Source: Alitta virens
Taxonomy: Eukaryota > Annelida > Polychaeta > Phyllodocida > Nereididae
Assembly: GCA_932294295.1 (NCBI GenBank)
Contig: OW028584.1
Location: forward strand, 26,087,638-26,151,637
DNA length: 64,000 nt
Direction: 5' to 3'
How positions within the stretch are numbered: the stretch's first letter is position 1; each line of letters begins with the position of its first letter. The position numbers and the translations under genes were made by a program. The notes under the pieces are model-generated. The model ran no database searches. It was given only the letters and a program-made list of their open reading frames with translations, and was not told the origin of the DNA. Below are positions 61,784 through 64,000 of this stretch, piece after piece.

Positions 61784-63410
61784 TATGAGAGTAAGAACAT
61801 AGAACTAAAAAGGGACAGCACTAATTCAGATCTAATGCTAAAATTATGCCAAATATACCAAATGATAGCCCAAAGGCTCAACTTTAAGTATATGGCTTTG
61901 CTGGTCAATATCTTTAGTATTATTTCGGACAAATTGGGGACATCATAAAAAGGTCAGTTTTTCTTGAAAAAAAGCGCGGTGACCCCACTTTCTTATCGGC
62001 CCATATAGATTATTATAATAAATTACAGTCAGGTCCAATGTTATATTAAACTCATATGGCTGGACATTTTTTAATTGCAATATTCATGAAAAAGATCCTT
62101 TAAAAAATTAGACTTCTTGAATTGGTTTGCTTTTTCTTCGGATCCCCTAAAATTATTGTTCTCTTTTGAGTTTCTAATGAAAAACGGTCTCAAAATGTTC
62201 CTGAAAGTCCAATGCATGCAATAACATCACCTTCTTTTATAGTTATAGCATTGCAATTAAATTATTAGGCTGGATATGAGTCGGAAAGAGTGGGTAAAAA
62301 AAAAACAAGAATAGGAAACATCCAATAATTTTAAATTATCACGCTGACCACCTAAATTTTTTTCCATATTTTAGCTTTATTATCCCAGGCAGAGGTTTGA
62401 AGTACCTGCATAGAAATGCAGACCAATTGTAGACTGCAGATGTACTGAACTTGATTGATTTCTTTATTTGTAGATCTTATAATAACATTGCCAAGCTGTT
62501 CCATGCTTTACACTGTTGACTTTCTGTATATATACTCTATTAAAAAGTTATACTTGTAGTGTGTGTGCAGGTGGGTTTGTCACACTTAATTTCCAAAGCA
62601 GAACTCCACCACTATTGTATATACATTGATATAATTTGGTATCTTATTAGTTTTTATGGCCAAGTTGTGACTTTTGATAGTCTCATTGACGTGTCTCAAC
62701 TTTGTTTTAAGGATTTGGGAAAACATTTTTAAAATTTTTTTGCTTTTCCAAGCAGTACTCTGATACTATTGCACCTACATGCTGTGTTATTATATGTCTA
62801 AAATATTTTAGTTGTGCCTTTTTGTGTCCTTATGGCCATAAATACTATAGAAAATTGGTAATGAGGGAAAATGTGAAAAATTCATGTTTTCTAAAACCTG
62901 TATCAATTGGGTCTCACCTAGTAGTGTACCTAAATACATGTTATTGGTCTTTTAAAATGTCTACATCGTAATACTTTCAATTTCGAAGCCTCATTTTGAC
63001 ATATATTTCCCTTTCTTTTTTATAATTGTGGCAATTATGCAAAATTGCTGAACTTGTGTTGTTTGCTACATTTCATAACCCCTGGTATTCTTCTGTATGC
63101 GCTGATATCACACATTTTTCAAGAATTAAGTGTATATATACATGAATGTTTTTAAAATTTGCGGTGTGCACGAGTTAATTTACGAAAAAAAATTTTTTTT
63201 CCTGTGCGCACGAGAAACATTTGGTGCGCATGAGAAACATTTGGTGTGCTCGAGAAACATTTGCACAAATTCTCTCTAGGTAGTACTGCATTTAAAAATG
63301 CTGTTCCTTGCAATGAAAAATAGTCCTTACAGTAAACAATGAACAAATCAATCAATCAATCACACATATGATATATCAATTGGTCAATAATCAATCAATC
63401 AATCACACAT
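61784..63410. other. AT-rich stretch without recognised genes
   Basis: No coding evidence. The part at about 62560-62870 resembles inverted pieces of 29.26-30.87 kb ('aatttccaaagcagaactc', 'tatggccataaatactatag'). Confidence 0.5.
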
Positions 63411-64000
63411 GTAGATGTTATATCAACTGGTCAATCAATACCCATCAATCTATCAATCTATATCTATCTTTTACTTATCTATCTGTCTGTCTAGCTATGT
63501 AAATGCTTATTGAATTTACAGAGCAAAGTACAAAATACATGTAGAAATCTACATATACAAGATTGCCATCTTTTGGTAGAACATGTTATTTCATGTGCTT
63601 AATTGAAAACCCCATCTTTCTTGCATTTTTAGTTGTTGAAATACAACACAATACATTTTTGCAATCAAGATATATCTAATGAACTTTCTGACATATGTCC
63701 TAATTGGCTGGGGTCTCTGAGTGCACTTCACTACAGATGTAGATGTTATATCAACTGGTCAATCAATACCCATCAATCTATCAATCTATATCTATCTTTT
63801 ACTTATCTATCTGTCTGTCTAGCTATGTAAATGCTTATTGAATTTACAGAGCAAAGTACAAAATACATGTAGAAATCTACATATACAAGATTGCCATCTT
63901 TTGGTAGAACATGTTATTTCATGTGCTTAATTGAAAACCCCATCTTTCTTGCATTTTTAGTTGTTGAAATACAACACAATACATTTTTGCAATCAAGATA
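63411..64000. repeat. Perfect direct duplication, 328-bp offset
   Basis: 63411-63672 reappears at 63739-64000 with no difference I can see, including a TATC-type run and 'gccatcttttggtagaacat'. The second copy runs off the window, so the repeat unit is at least 328 bp and may continue. Confidence 0.92.

Overview
This window is animal nuclear DNA. It is AT-rich, genes are split by GT-AG introns, and it is crowded with microsatellites, minisatellites, tRNA-derived SINEs, decayed non-LTR retrotransposons and short inverted-repeat elements. Gene content (a complete MRP1-type ABC transporter core, a zinc medium-chain dehydrogenase, secreted single V-type Ig proteins) and repeat style suggest a marine invertebrate, perhaps a deuterostome such as an echinoderm. 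The species cannot be fixed from the sequence alone.

Layout. 1-9.7 kb: no gene seen; SINEs, a CR1/L2-like LINE 3' end with a pentanucleotide tail, (TATC)n and (GTA)n microsatellites, and a poly(C)/poly(G) foldback. 9.7-19.6 kb (+): a tandem segmental duplication carrying two four-exon genes for small secreted Ig-domain proteins. 19.7-21.9 kb: LINE endonuclease fragments (-) split by a SINE with target-site duplications, and a separate LINE 3' end (+). 23.67-26.12 kb (-): a three-exon, 370-residue zinc-dependent dehydrogenase, with a CCAAT-bearing MITE just upstream of its start. 26.6-31.7 kb: intergenic, with a G-run minisatellite at 31.1 kb. 32.29-58.71 kb (-): 27 consecutive, phase-consistent exons of an ABCC1/MRP1-like transporter (1,379 codons plus stop). 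They cover the end of TMD0, the L0 linker, TMD1, NBD1, a lysine-rich linker, TMD2 and NBD2. The first exons (about 150 residues of TMD0) were not found and probably lie beyond the right edge. 58.7-64 kb: upstream intron or intergenic DNA with a large foldback element and a perfect 328-bp-offset duplication running off the end.

The three gene families share no obvious pathway, although the transporter and the dehydrogenase are both typical of small-molecule or xenobiotic handling. The most interesting observations are: the recently duplicated Ig pair, whose breakpoint falls right after a stop codon; substitutions at several known substrate and catalytic positions of the transporter; a tandem array copying one of its 5' splice sites; a decayed duplicate of one of its exon starts; an alternating-dimer minisatellite in its likely 3' UTR; and several inverted-repeat element families with multiple copies in its introns.

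Exon boundaries were read by eye from splice signals, reading frame and remembered family sequences. No alignment or search was run.
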